Shown here: positions 41,343-50,108 of the stretch, one piece after another
How positions within the stretch are numbered: position 1 is the stretch's first letter
Layout: the number at the start of each line of letters is the position of its first letter
DNA from: Flavobacterium resistens
Lineage (GTDB): Bacteria; Bacteroidota; Bacteroidia; Flavobacteriales; Flavobacteriaceae
Assembly: GCF_900182645.1 (NCBI RefSeq)
Contig: NZ_FXTA01000001.1
Span: 434,001 to 498,000 of the forward strand
Length of the DNA: 64,000 bases
Direction of reading: 5' to 3'
Translations under genes and position numbers: made by a program
Notes under the pieces: generated by a model
Databases searched by the model: none
Told to the model about the DNA's origin: nothing
What the model saw: the letters and a program-made list of their open reading frames with translations, nothing else

Positions 41343-41915
41343 ATGAATATCAGAAAGGCCAAAATATCAGATTCAGAACAAATCGCTCCTATTTTATTAT
41401 TGGCAATGGAAGATATCATTTATAAATTCATCAAAAAAGAAGATTACGCTTCCGCAAAAGATTTCCTGCAGCATTTCATTGGAAGAGAAAACAATCAATA
41501 TTCTTTTCAAAATTGTTTTGTTGCTGAAGAAAACAATGAAATCATTGGTGCTGTGAACATTTATAACGGCGCTGATTTAGAAGCTTTAAGAACTCCAATA
41601 ATTTCATATATCAGAAAACATTTTAATCCCGAATTCGATCCTGAATTAGAGACAAAAGCCGGTGAATTTTATATTGATTCTTTGGGTGTGAATCCTAAAT
41701 ATCAGGGAAAAGGAATTGGTTCAAAGATACTTTTGTTTTTGATTGAAGAATTTGTAACCAAAAACAATCAGACTTTAGGATTATTAGTTGAAGAAGGTAA
41801 TCCGAATGCCAAAAAACTATATTTAAATCTCGGATTTCAGCCTGTTGGCGAGAAAACTTTGGTTGGAAAAAAGCTGGAGCACCTCCAAATTAGCCCGAAA
41901 ACATTGGTTTTTTAA
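41343..41915 (+). CDS. GNAT family N-acetyltransferase
   Basis: The 190-residue protein begins MNIRKAKISDSEQIAPILLLAMEDI and has the acetyl-CoA motif YIDSLGVNPKYQGKGIGSKILLF (Q-G-K-G-I-G) and LLVEEGNPNAKKLYLNLGF at the C-terminus, as in RimI-like GNATs. Substrate unknown. It has its own -7 box and stands alone, with an AhpD gene 84 bp downstream. Confidence 0.88.
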   Translation: MNIRKAKISDSEQIAPILLLAMEDIIYKFIKKEDYASAKDFLQHFIGRENNQYSFQNCFVAEENNEIIGAVNIYNGADLEALRTPIISYIRKHFNPEFDPELETKAGEFYIDSLGVNPKYQGKGIGSKILLFLIEEFVTKNNQTLGLLVEEGNPNAKKLYLNLGFQPVGEKTLVGKKLEHLQISPKTLVF

Positions 41916-41999
41916 TTTTTTTTATATTTTTTTTCAAAATTTTGTCCAATTCTGAAACTTCAGTTGTCATTAGAGTATAAACAATTAAAATTATACAAA

Positions 42000-42452
42000 A
42001 TGGAAACTAGAATTAATGTATTCGAAAAAGGTCAAAAAGCAATCTCAACATTATTTGGCATCAGCGGTTATTTGAAAAAATCAGAACTTGAAAGATCACT
42101 TTTCGAATTAGTCGAAATTAGAATTTCTCAAATCAACAATTGCGCTTATTGTCTTGATATGCATACTAAAGAAGCGATGGCGCATGGCGAAACAACACAG
42201 CGTTTATTTGGTTTGAGCGCATGGAAAGAAACTCCGTATTTTACACAACGCGAAAGAGTGGCACTTGCATACGCAGAAGCCGTAAATGCATGTGATGTTC
42301 CAGATGAAATCTACGATATTGCTAAAGCTGAATTTTCTGAAGAGGAATTAATTGATCTTACACTTGCCATCGGTACAATCAACATGTGGAATCGTCTTAA
42401 CATCGCTTTTGCGAATACTCCAGGGACTTACAGAGTGGGTCAATTTGGATAA
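42000..42452 (+). CDS. Carboxymuconolactone decarboxylase/AhpD-like alkylhydroperoxidase
   Basis: ATG 42000 is chosen over a frame start at 41964, which gives a 12-residue tail without homology. The 150-residue protein has the AhpD core ELVEIRISQINNCAYCLDMHTKEAM: Cys48 and Cys51 (CxxC) with His55 and a preceding glutamate, the peroxidase relay of AhpD. Members of this family are cytoplasmic trimers that remove peroxides. It fits the peroxide-defence theme of the window. Confidence 0.9.
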   Translation: METRINVFEKGQKAISTLFGISGYLKKSELERSLFELVEIRISQINNCAYCLDMHTKEAMAHGETTQRLFGLSAWKETPYFTQRERVALAYAEAVNACDVPDEIYDIAKAEFSEEELIDLTLAIGTINMWNRLNIAFANTPGTYRVGQFG

Positions 42453-42526
42453 ATAAACTGGGCAGTTTTTATATTTGGTAAAAACACTAAATTTATATCA
42501 TTAAATTGTAGCAAAATTAATTTTAA

Positions 42527-42725
42527 CACATAGAAGCATAGACTTTCTATTCTCGGAAAGGCGTTTCACTTATTTAAAATAAACATAGCCTTTACAATCT
42601 TGTCATTGTGAGGAACGAGGAATATCCACGAGAAACTCTACAAAGATTGACCTTTACGGAGTTACTTGCGAAGATTCCTCGTTCCTCGGAATGACAACCT
42701 TTGAGAACTATGTCTCTATGTATTG
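42527..42725. repeat. Compound flavobacterial inverted repeat
   Basis: The inner arms are TTGTCATTGTGAGGAACGAG (42600-) and CGTTCCTCGGAATGACAA (ending 42697), mirror images over 24 bp with one or two mismatches. The outer words 'acatagaagcatag' (about 42527) and 'ctatgtctctatgt' (about 42709) form a second pair. It fills the gap between AhpD and the YCII gene; the remaining 42453-42526 is A/T-rich without features. Confidence 0.75.
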
Positions 42726-42802
42726 AAAATATTTTTGAGTTACGCCCAACTGCTTATTATTAAAAAACAGTTTTTTTTATAAAATCATTAAAACGTATCA
42801 AA

Positions 42803-43141
42803 ATGAACGAATTCATATTAATTTTCAGAAGAGATTTTACAACAAAAGAACTCCAGCCTTCGCCAGAAGAATATCAACAACATTTACAACAATGGCAAAA
42901 CTGGTTTGGCGGACTTGCAGCGCAGGATAAATTAGCAAGACCTTTACAACGCTGGGACGGAAAAGGCAAATTAGTTACCTCAAATAAAGGAATCACTGAC
43001 GGACCTTTTGTTGAAATCAAAGAATCTATTGGCGGATTAATTGTTATAAAAGCCAAAGATTATGATGAAGCGGCAGCAATTGCACAAGGATGTCCAGTTT
43101 TGGATTTCGGCGGCAATGTCGAAATTAGAATGGCGGTTTAA
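42803..43141 (+). CDS. YCII-related domain protein
   Basis: The 112-residue protein has the YCII ferredoxin-like fold: MNEFILIFRRDF at the start, then PSPEEYQQHLQQWQNWFGGLA, and DGPFVEIKESIGGLIVIKAKDYDEAAAIAQGCPVL. In many genomes YCII genes sit next to ECF sigma factors of this type, as here (12-bp gap). A regulatory role with the sigma factor is established as an association but not as a mechanism. Confidence 0.88.
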   Translation: MNEFILIFRRDFTTKELQPSPEEYQQHLQQWQNWFGGLAAQDKLARPLQRWDGKGKLVTSNKGITDGPFVEIKESIGGLIVIKAKDYDEAAAIAQGCPVLDFGGNVEIRMAV

Positions 43142-43153
43142 CAATTAACAATT

Positions 43154-44398
43154 TTGGAAAAAGAGCTTATACCCAATTTATTCAGAACAGAGTACCAAAA
43201 AATTGTTTCGGTGCTTTGCAGTTTGTTTGGCATTCATCATATTGAAATTGCCGAAGATATTGTAAGCGATACATTTTTGGCTGCTTCTGAAACTTGGGCT
43301 ATAAAAGGAATTCCAGAAAATCCCACGGCTTGGCTTTATACTGTTGCCAAAAACAAAACCAAAAATCATTTTAAGCGAAATGACATTTTTGAAAAGAAAA
43401 TCGTTTCTGAAATAAAACACAATTCACCATTGAATGGTGAGGATATTGAAATTGATTTATCGGAACAAAATATTGTGGATAGTCAGTTGGCGATGATTTT
43501 TACAGTCTGTAATCCTTGCAATTCAGACGAAGCGCAGATTGCATTGGCCCTTAATCTGTTATGCGGTTTTGGAATAAGTGAAATCTCAGATGCTTTTTTA
43601 TCTAATAAAGAAGTGATTTACAAACGTATAAATCGTGCCAAAGAAAAACTCAAAGAAGAAAACATCAAAATCCAAAGTCCGAATCCAACTGAAATCTCAG
43701 ACCGAATTGATACCGTTTTAAAAACAATTTATCTGCTTTTTTCTGAGGGCTACTACTCGACTTCACAAAATACCACACTTCGCAAAGATCTTTGTGCCGA
43801 AGCTATGCGCCTGAACTATTTATTAATTCAGAATCAAGCGACAAATTTGCCCGCTACCAATGCTTTAATGGCGTTAATGTGTTTTCATTCCTCCCGATTT
43901 GAAGCACGAACATCAGAAAGCGGTGAAATTATTTTATACCAAGATCAGGATGAAAAACTTTGGAATCAGGAATTAATTGACCGTGGCACTTATTTTTTGG
44001 GTAAATCTTCTATCGGGGATACACTTTCAAAATACCATCTTGAAGCGGGAATAGCGTATTGGCACACCTTAAAAAGTGATACTTCAGAAAAATGGAAACA
44101 TATTCTAGAGCTTTACAATCATTTAATTATTTTAGAATATTCTCCAATTGTGGCTTTGAACCGCACTTTTGCCTTATCAAAAGTTATGGGCAAACAAGAA
44201 GCTATAATTGAAGCAGAAAAACTAAATTTGACTGATAATCATTTTTATTATTCGCTGCTCGGGAATTTATATATTGATATTGATAATCAAAAAGCAAAAA
44301 ATCATTTTGAAACGGCTCTTAAATTAGCCAAAACAGTTTCGGATAAAAATATTATCAGTAAAAACATTTTGGAACTTTCGTCCAAAACAAAGAAATAG
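43154..44398 (+). CDS. ECF-type RNA polymerase sigma factor with C-terminal extension (DUF6596 type)
   Basis: The 414-residue protein has sigma region 2 (about 10-80, EDIVSDTFLAASETWAIKGIP and NPTAWLYTVAKNKTKNHFKR) and region 4 (about 110-170, LALNLLCGFGISEISDAFLSNKEVIYKRINRAKEKL), followed by a 240-residue helical extension (RIDTVLKTIYLLFSEGYYS onward) typical of the SigJ-like or ECF41/ECF42-like group. The start is TTG; no in-frame ATG lies closer. It is coupled to the YCII gene and, 20 bp further on, an AraC gene, so all three may respond to the same signal. Confidence 0.85.
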   Translation: MEKELIPNLFRTEYQKIVSVLCSLFGIHHIEIAEDIVSDTFLAASETWAIKGIPENPTAWLYTVAKNKTKNHFKRNDIFEKKIVSEIKHNSPLNGEDIEIDLSEQNIVDSQLAMIFTVCNPCNSDEAQIALALNLLCGFGISEISDAFLSNKEVIYKRINRAKEKLKEENIKIQSPNPTEISDRIDTVLKTIYLLFSEGYYSTSQNTTLRKDLCAEAMRLNYLLIQNQATNLPATNALMALMCFHSSRFEARTSESGEIILYQDQDEKLWNQELIDRGTYFLGKSSIGDTLSKYHLEAGIAYWHTLKSDTSEKWKHILELYNHLIILEYSPIVALNRTFALSKVMGKQEAIIEAEKLNLTDNHFYYSLLGNLYIDIDNQKAKNHFETALKLAKTVSDKNIISKNILELSSKTKK

Positions 44399-44418
44399 AA
44401 ATTAAAATAGCTTTACCA

Positions 44419-45291
44419 ATGCTTAACCATAATTTTTTTGAATCTAATTATAAAAAACTCGGCTTCTTTGCCTTGACTGAAGATTTTGTTGAAGAAATTA
44501 ATGGTGAAGCTTACAAACCTTATATTAAAGTCCTTTATCTTCTTGAAGGATATTCGGTTACAATCGACTTTAAAAAGTATCAGACTTCATGTCCTTCCCT
44601 ATTCTTTATCAACAGCAATCAATATTTACAAATTAATAAAGAAGGACAGAAACCAGGCTATTTTATGTATTATAACCGAGATTTTTATTGTGTTCAGATT
44701 CATGATGCCGAAGTCGCCTGCGACGGATTATTGTTCAATAATATTTTTGAAATGCCAATGACAGCCATTCCTGAAAAGGAAGTTGTGTTTATCGACGGCA
44801 TTTACAAGCAATTGCAGCAAGAATTTGATTCACCCGATTCTTCGCAGGAAGAAATGATCAGAACGTATTTAAAACAATTGATTATCAAAGCAACCCGAAT
44901 TTGGAAAATACAGCAATTGGGCGTTTTGAATGATGAACCTTCAAAAGAAATGGATTTCTTCAGGGATTTTAGCCGATTGGTCGAAATTCATTTTAGAACC
45001 AAACATACCGTTGCTGATTATGCTGATATTCTTGGTGTTGCCCCAAAAACACTTTCGAATAAATTCAATCGATTAGAACTTCAACAGCCAAATGACATTA
45101 TTAAAGACCGAATTATTCTGGAAGCAAAACGACTTTTGGGCTATTCTTCTTTAAGCGTAAAAGAGATTGCATATCAACTCGGATATGAAGATCCGGCCTA
45201 TTTTAACCGACTTTTTAGCAATAAAGTTGGCGACACTCCGTCGAATTTCAAGAAAAAATACCTTCAAGGGAAAAATGTACAATTAGAATAG
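44419..45291 (+). CDS. AraC family transcriptional regulator
   Basis: The 290-residue protein has a N-terminal ligand region (1-180) and a C-terminal double helix-turn-helix (about 190-280: HTVADYADILGVAPKTLSNKFNRLE, then SVKEIAYQLGYEDPAYFNRLFSNKVGDTPSNFKKKY). It follows the ECF sigma gene by 20 bp and precedes an esterase gene by 79 bp. It is an alternative candidate for the unknown factor binding the tandem sites at 2.0, 4.0 and 7.3 kb. Confidence 0.9.
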   Translation: MLNHNFFESNYKKLGFFALTEDFVEEINGEAYKPYIKVLYLLEGYSVTIDFKKYQTSCPSLFFINSNQYLQINKEGQKPGYFMYYNRDFYCVQIHDAEVACDGLLFNNIFEMPMTAIPEKEVVFIDGIYKQLQQEFDSPDSSQEEMIRTYLKQLIIKATRIWKIQQLGVLNDEPSKEMDFFRDFSRLVEIHFRTKHTVADYADILGVAPKTLSNKFNRLELQQPNDIIKDRIILEAKRLLGYSSLSVKEIAYQLGYEDPAYFNRLFSNKVGDTPSNFKKKYLQGKNVQLE

Positions 45292-45325
45292 ACTTTTATC
45301 TATTTTTAAGGCTTTATAACCGCCA

Positions 45326-45333
45326 TATCTTTG
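45326..45333 (+). promoter_or_regulatory. -7 box of the esterase gene
   Basis: TATCTTTG matches TAnnTTTG, 37 bp before the start codon. No TTG in the -33 zone, so an activator may be needed; the AraC gene upstream is a candidate. Confidence 0.5.
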
Positions 45334-45370
45334 TCCTATCAAATTATAAATAATTAAAAAGATAAAAGAT

Positions 45371-46420
45371 ATGAAAACTATTAAAGTATTACAACAGCGT
45401 TTATTTATTGCAGCATTGTTAATCGTAAGTACAATTGCTTCAGCACAAGAAAGACCTTATAAAGGACAAAATGACCCGGAAATTTTTACAGAAATCAGAG
45501 GCTTTTTGAATGCATTAAATTCAGGTGATGGAAAACCTTTGGAACAATTGCCTGTCGCAGACGCACGAAATGTATTAGTTGGTGCACAAAAATCGGTTGA
45601 AGTTGATTATTCTGGAATTGAAGAATCTGAAAAAGTAATTTCACAAAACGGACTAAAAGTAAAAATTCATATTACGAAACCTAAAGGCGTAAAAGCAAAT
45701 GCTCCGGTATTTATCTTTATTCACGGCGGTGGCTGGGTTTTGGGAGATTATCCAACTCATAGAAGATTAGTGAGAGATTTGGTTGTTGAAAGTGGTGCAG
45801 TTGCTGTTTTCCCAGATTATACTCCTTCTCCAGAAGCAAAATATCCTGTTGCAATCAATGAAATTTATGCAGCAACACAATGGGTTTCTGAAAACGGAAA
45901 AGAAATTGGCGTTGACGGTAAAAACCTGGCCGTTGTTGGAAACAGCGTTGGAGGAAATATGACTGCCGCAATTACTTTGATGGCAAAAGATAAAAAAGGT
46001 CCGCACATTAAATTGCAAGTTTTATTATGGCCAGTAACTGATGCTAATTTTGAAACTGAATCTTACAATTTGTACGCAAACGGACGTTTCCTTACTAAAA
46101 ATATGATGAAATGGTTTTGGGATAATTATTTACCAGAAACTTCAAAAAGAACTGAAAAATACGCTTCTCCATTACAAGCTAGTTTAGCTGAACTTAAAGA
46201 TCTACCTCCTGCATTAGTTCAAACTGCCGAAAATGATGTTTTAAGAGATGAAGGTGAAGCTTATGCAAGAAAGTTAAACGAAGCTGGAGTTCCTGTAACC
46301 TTGACAAGATACAACGGATTGATTCACGATTACGGACTTTTAAACCCAATTTCAAATGTTCCTGCTATTCAAACTGCTATTCAACAAGCTGCAATCGTAA
46401 TCAAAACGACTTTGAAATAA
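45371..46420 (+). CDS. Secreted alpha/beta hydrolase, hormone-sensitive-lipase-type esterase
   Basis: A signal peptide (residues 9-26, TIASAQ) precedes an HSL-type esterase: oxyanion motif FIHGGGWVLGD (His118-Gly-Gly-Gly), nucleophile Ser192 in VVGNSVGGNMTAA, and a late histidine in NGLIHDYGLLNP. It cleaves carboxylic esters outside the cytoplasm; the substrate is unknown. It follows the AraC gene and has its own -7 box. Confidence 0.9.
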   Translation: MKTIKVLQQRLFIAALLIVSTIASAQERPYKGQNDPEIFTEIRGFLNALNSGDGKPLEQLPVADARNVLVGAQKSVEVDYSGIEESEKVISQNGLKVKIHITKPKGVKANAPVFIFIHGGGWVLGDYPTHRRLVRDLVVESGAVAVFPDYTPSPEAKYPVAINEIYAATQWVSENGKEIGVDGKNLAVVGNSVGGNMTAAITLMAKDKKGPHIKLQVLLWPVTDANFETESYNLYANGRFLTKNMMKWFWDNYLPETSKRTEKYASPLQASLAELKDLPPALVQTAENDVLRDEGEAYARKLNEAGVPVTLTRYNGLIHDYGLLNPISNVPAIQTAIQQAAIVIKTTLK

Positions 46421-46437
46421 TAATCGAATATAAAATT

Positions 46438-46470
46438 AAAAAATGGGCAGAATAATTTCTGCCCATTTTT
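46438..46470 (+). terminator. Terminator after the esterase gene
   Basis: AAAATGGGCAGAA faces TTTCTGCCCATTTTT with a plus-strand T-run. Confidence 0.88.
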
Positions 46471-46608
46471 ATTGCTCAAAAAATTAAAATAGGAAACTGG
46501 CTTATAAAAAATATCTTTATTAAATAATCCATACTTTATCTTCAGGCATACTATTAAAATAAAAAAACAAAAAAAATCCTGTGGCAAAAGTAGCAAGTCA
46601 TAAAACAG

Positions 46609-46636
46609 AAAAAATCACTATAAATAGTGATTTTTC
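46609..46636 (-). terminator. Terminator after the NmrA-like gene
   Basis: AAAAATCACTA faces TAGTGATTTTT, 20 bp beyond the stop at 46657; the T-run is on the minus strand. Confidence 0.85.
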
Positions 46637-46656
46637 GTTTTGGATCTTTTTAATTT

Positions 46657-47535
46657 TTAGAAATTCGAAACAAACTCTTTTGCAAAATCTTCCAATTTGA
46701 TTTTTCCGTAAACAGCGGTTTTATTTTTCAGAAAATCTCCGGCAATTGCTCCGCTTCTTAAACCTGTTCCCATTTCTGTGTACAAACCTGCAATTTCTTC
46801 GGGCAATCCTGCCTGAGCCATGCCATTTAAGGATTGCTCATCGGTAAATTCAACCCAAGGTAATTCTGGTTTACCAATTGCTTCTCCTAAAACTTTTGCA
46901 GCATCACCTGGCGTGCGAACGTCGCTAACAATATAACGAACATTTATTCCTGATCCTGTTTTCTCTAATTCTTCTGCAACGGTAGCCGCAATATCTTCTG
47001 GATGCACGTACGGAATTACTGTTGATGCTGGGTAATTTGCGCCAATAATTCCCGCTCCTTTAATCATTGGAACATCATGATAAAAATTGGTAAAGAAAAA
47101 TCCGGCACGTAAAAATGTTATTGAAGTGTTTTCTAACGTTTCGTATATTTTTTCGATGTTGTAAAGTCCGGCGATTGGACCAGTTCCATTTGGCAAATCA
47201 GCGCCAATACTGCTTAACATCACAACGCGCTTAACGCCTGATTTTTTGATTGCATTTGCAAAAGCATTTCCTGCTTCAGTCATATTAGCCAGAATATTTG
47301 AACCTCCCATATTAGGTGGCGTCATTACATAAACTGCATCTGCGTCTGTAAATGCTTTTTCTAAAAAAATTGCATCGCTCACAGAACCAATTGCAGATTT
47401 TCCTCCCAAAGCTTCAATAGCTTCACTTCTATCTGAACTACTGCTAATAACGGTAACTTCATGTCCGGAAGCAACAAGTTTTTTCAATAATGGTTTTCCG
47501 ATGTTCCCTAAAGAACCTGATATTGTAATTTTCAT
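46657..47535 (-). CDS. NmrA/NAD(P)H-binding family oxidoreductase
   Basis: The 292-residue atypical SDR begins MKITISGSLGNIGKPLLKKLVASGHEVTV (G-x-x-G-x-x-G for NAD(P)H) and contains VYVMTPPNMGGSN, RVVMLSSIGADLPNG and TFLRAGFFFTNFY, as in azoreductase-like NmrA proteins. There is no Tyr-x-x-x-Lys pair, so it may act as a redox sensor or an atypical quinone reductase. Divergent from an HxlR regulator with overlapping promoters at 47561-47599. Confidence 0.87.
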   Translation of the reverse strand: MKITISGSLGNIGKPLLKKLVASGHEVTVISSSSDRSEAIEALGGKSAIGSVSDAIFLEKAFTDADAVYVMTPPNMGGSNILANMTEAGNAFANAIKKSGVKRVVMLSSIGADLPNGTGPIAGLYNIEKIYETLENTSITFLRAGFFFTNFYHDVPMIKGAGIIGANYPASTVIPYVHPEDIAATVAEELEKTGSGINVRYIVSDVRTPGDAAKVLGEAIGKPELPWVEFTDEQSLNGMAQAGLPEEIAGLYTEMGTGLRSGAIAGDFLKNKTAVYGKIKLEDFAKEFVSNF

Positions 47536-47560
47536 AAGTATATTTTTTTATTATCTGAAA

Positions 47561-47599
47561 CAAAGGTATATTTGTACTTACTTTTACACAAGTACTTAC
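47561..47599. promoter_or_regulatory. Overlapping divergent promoters and direct repeat between NmrA and HxlR genes
   Basis: The plus-strand -7 box TATATTTG (47567-47574) and minus-strand -7 box TACCTTTG (47568-47561) share two bases. The 8-bp word GTACTTAC occurs at 47574-47581 and 47592-47599, 18 bp apart; its core AAGTACTT is palindromic. A regulator bound here would affect both genes. Confidence 0.62.
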
Positions 47600-47615
47600 C
47601 CTAAAGTATGCACAA

Positions 47616-47978
47616 ATGACAGCCATCAAAGAATCTTCTACAATTCAGGAAAATAAGCAATATGCATTAGAAAAATGTCCCGTAACGTATGTAATGGAGA
47701 AAATTGGCGGTTATTGGAAACCTATTATTTTATATCACCTTTCTGGCGGAAGTCAGCGTTACAGTGAATTAAAAAGAGCGATTCCAGCCGTTAGTGAAAA
47801 AATGCTGATTCAACATCTTAAACAACTTGAAGCTGATAATCTTATCATTAGAGAAGCAAAACCTGTTGTTCCTCCTTTTGTGACGTATCGTTTAAGTCCC
47901 GCAGGAAACGGTTTGATGCCTGTTATTCAAGCAATGGCAGAATGGGCTTTTATTGATAAAGAAAATGGATTTTTTTAA
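47616..47978 (+). CDS. HxlR family transcriptional regulator (possibly redox-sensing)
   Basis: The 120-residue protein has the HxlR core CPVTYVMEKIGGYWKPIILYHL and RYSELKRAIPAVSEKMLIQHLKQLEADNLI. The cysteine just before helix 1 (ALEKCPVTY) is at the position used by redox-sensing HxlR proteins such as HypR and QorR. It is divergent from the NmrA-like gene, the usual arrangement for QorR/YodB-like control of a quinone or aldehyde reductase. This inference is supported by the overlapping promoters. Confidence 0.9.
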   Translation: MTAIKESSTIQENKQYALEKCPVTYVMEKIGGYWKPIILYHLSGGSQRYSELKRAIPAVSEKMLIQHLKQLEADNLIIREAKPVVPPFVTYRLSPAGNGLMPVIQAMAEWAFIDKENGFF

Positions 47979-48041
47979 AGAGACAAAGTAACAAAGTTAA
48001 AAGTGCAGTAAAAAGCTTTGTCCCTTTGCTACTTTGCCTCT
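47979..48041. repeat. Inverted repeat between convergent hxlR and GNAT genes
   Basis: AGAGACAAAGTAACAAAG (47979-47996) faces CTTTGCTACTTTGCCTCT (48024-48041), 16 of 18 mirrored. The same words form the element at 50545-50673. Confidence 0.72.
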
Positions 48042-48047
48042 CTGTCC

Positions 48048-48485
48048 CTATTTCAGTTTATTAGATAAATGAACGGCCGTTAATGCAAAGCCATTTTTAA
48101 GATAGACTTTTTGCGCAGTATTATTTGTGAAACCAGTGTCTAGAACAACATAATCTTTATCAAGAGAAACTGCAATTCCTTCAACATGTTTCAATAATTG
48201 TGTTGCAAAACCTTTTCCGCGATGCGTTTCTAAAGTGCACAAATCATCTATATAAATGATATTTCCGCTGTGTAGCGAAGTCATAATTCGATAACCGGCA
48301 AAGGCAACTACTTTGTTTTGATCCAATATTCCTGTGATGCTGTATTTTTCGTTTTGCATCATTTCGGCTATAGTTGATTGCCATTTTGTTTTATCCAAAT
48401 GCGGCCTTAAAACAAAAGCAACATCCCAGCATTGCTCAATTTCTAATTCGGTTTCAATTTTTTTGATTTGATAAATCGTTTCCAT
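48048..48485 (-). CDS. GNAT family N-acetyltransferase
   Basis: The 145-residue protein has IIYIDDLCTLETHRGKGFATQLLKHVE, with R-G-K-G-F-A as the acetyl-CoA loop, and VYLKNGFALTAVHLSNKL at the end. The N-terminus IETELEIEQCWDVAFVLRPHLD is like that of YhbS/AttT-type GNATs. Substrate unknown. It stands between the HxlR and MocR genes without an obvious link to either. Confidence 0.88.
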   Translation of the reverse strand: METIYQIKKIETELEIEQCWDVAFVLRPHLDKTKWQSTIAEMMQNEKYSITGILDQNKVVAFAGYRIMTSLHSGNIIYIDDLCTLETHRGKGFATQLLKHVEGIAVSLDKDYVVLDTGFTNNTAQKVYLKNGFALTAVHLSNKLK

Positions 48486-48565
48486 AATGTGTTTTTATCC
48501 AAAATTACAGCTGTTATCAAAATCCAAAATAATCCAATTTTAAAATCAATACTAGTCCAGAAGTT

Positions 48566-50032
48566 TTATTGAAGAACCTTCTTCAAAATTACAAAAGCTT
48601 TTTCCATTTCATTTTCAGTTAAAGAAGCAAATCCCATTCTGATTGCATTTGTATGGAAAAAATCATTTTTATAAAACTTTCCATTGCTTATTGAAAGTCC
48701 TTTTGCAGAAGCATCATTTGACATTTTCTCCAAATTAATATTTTGATGAAAATTTGCCCAGACTGCCAGTCCGCCTTCTGGAATTTTGAATTCAATTTCA
48801 TTTTTAAAATCAGATTGAAGAATGTCACAAAAATGATTTCGGCGTTGTTTGTAGATTTTTAATGATTTTCTGAAATGCCTTTCCATTTCTCCGTTTTCAA
48901 ATAGTACTGCAAAAGCTTCCTCCAAAAGCGTATCTCCCTGTCTGTCAATCATTTTTCGTAAAGCTGCCGCAGCTTCAATAAACATGGGAGATGCAATCAT
49001 AAAACCAATTCGCAACGCAGGCGCAAAAGTCTTCGAAATAGATCCGATATAAATCACATTTTGATTGTGGTCAATACTTGCCAGAGGTAAATACGGTTTG
49101 TTTTCGTAATGGAAATCAAAATCATAATCGTCTTCGATAATCGCAAAACGATATTCTTTAGCAAGATTTAATAATTTCAAACGACGTTCCATACTCATTG
49201 TAACACCTGTAGGACAATGATGATGCGGAATAATATAAACTGCTTTTATTTTTTTGTCTTTCAGAATTTCTTCCAAATAATCAGTATCCATTCCGTTTTC
49301 ATCAATCGGTATTCGTTCTAAATTTGCACCGGAATATTTGAAAGTTTCATCGGCAGTTGTAAAACTCGAAATGCCTACAGCAATCGTATCATTCGGATTC
49401 AAAATCAATTGCGAAGCCAGATAAATTCCCATCTGACTGCCTTTTGTAATGATAATATTTTCGGGAGAAACTGTTAAACCACGCGTATTTGAAAGATAAC
49501 CGCAAATGGACAAACGTAGATTTTCTGAACCCATTGTACTGCCATATTTCAGAAAATTTTTGCCATAAAATTTTTTGGACAAACTTCGATATTCGCGCAT
49601 CAGCTGGTCAATCGGCGCTAAGCGAACATCGGGAAAACCATCATCAATAATGATTTGATCTTTCTGGATGCTTTTTCCTGAGATAATAATTTCTTTCTGA
49701 AATTTATTTTCCCAAATAAAACCTTCCTGACGTTGATTTTTATCGTTTTCGGGTAATTTTACTTTTGAAATTATGGGTAATTTAGAAAGTACAAAAACGC
49801 CTTTTCTGTCAATTGATTCTGCCCAGCCTTGGCTTATTAATTCTTCATAAGCTAATTTTACCGTATTTCTGTTAATGCCAATGAGTTCCGATAATACACG
49901 AGAACTTGGCAATATATCGGACGGTTTCAGAGTTCCGTTCGTAATCAGCGTTATAAAAGTATTGCAAACCTGAATATACAATGTTACAGAAGATTCGCGG
50001 TCAATTTGAATTAATGATTTATATGGCAACAT
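48566..50032 (-). CDS. MocR/PdxR-type regulator (GntR helix-turn-helix fused to aminotransferase)
   Basis: ATG 50032 (MLPYKSLIQIDRES) is preferred; ten extra residues upstream are unconvincing. Residues 1-75 form a GntR winged helix (DILPSSRVLSELIGINRNTVKLAYEEL), and 110-488 a class I aminotransferase fold with IIEDDYDFDFHYE and the PLP-lysine motif YIGSISKTFAPALRIG. MocR proteins use PLP as a ligand to sense amino acids, amines or PLP itself. It is divergent from DoxX at 50109 and may control that gene. Confidence 0.92.
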   Translation of the reverse strand: MLPYKSLIQIDRESSVTLYIQVCNTFITLITNGTLKPSDILPSSRVLSELIGINRNTVKLAYEELISQGWAESIDRKGVFVLSKLPIISKVKLPENDKNQRQEGFIWENKFQKEIIISGKSIQKDQIIIDDGFPDVRLAPIDQLMREYRSLSKKFYGKNFLKYGSTMGSENLRLSICGYLSNTRGLTVSPENIIITKGSQMGIYLASQLILNPNDTIAVGISSFTTADETFKYSGANLERIPIDENGMDTDYLEEILKDKKIKAVYIIPHHHCPTGVTMSMERRLKLLNLAKEYRFAIIEDDYDFDFHYENKPYLPLASIDHNQNVIYIGSISKTFAPALRIGFMIASPMFIEAAAALRKMIDRQGDTLLEEAFAVLFENGEMERHFRKSLKIYKQRRNHFCDILQSDFKNEIEFKIPEGGLAVWANFHQNINLEKMSNDASAKGLSISNGKFYKNDFFHTNAIRMGFASLTENEMEKAFVILKKVLQ

Positions 50033-50108
50033 CTGGGCTGTAGTTTTTATAAAAATTGGCACACAAATTTACCCAACATATTTTTACTTTTACATAAAAA
50101 TTATCCAA

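Noticed and set aside
42803..45291. Direct AraC control of the tandem half-sites by the regulator at 44419
   Set aside because: No matching half-site was seen in its own neighbourhood; it stays a candidate only because it is the second AraC gene in the window.
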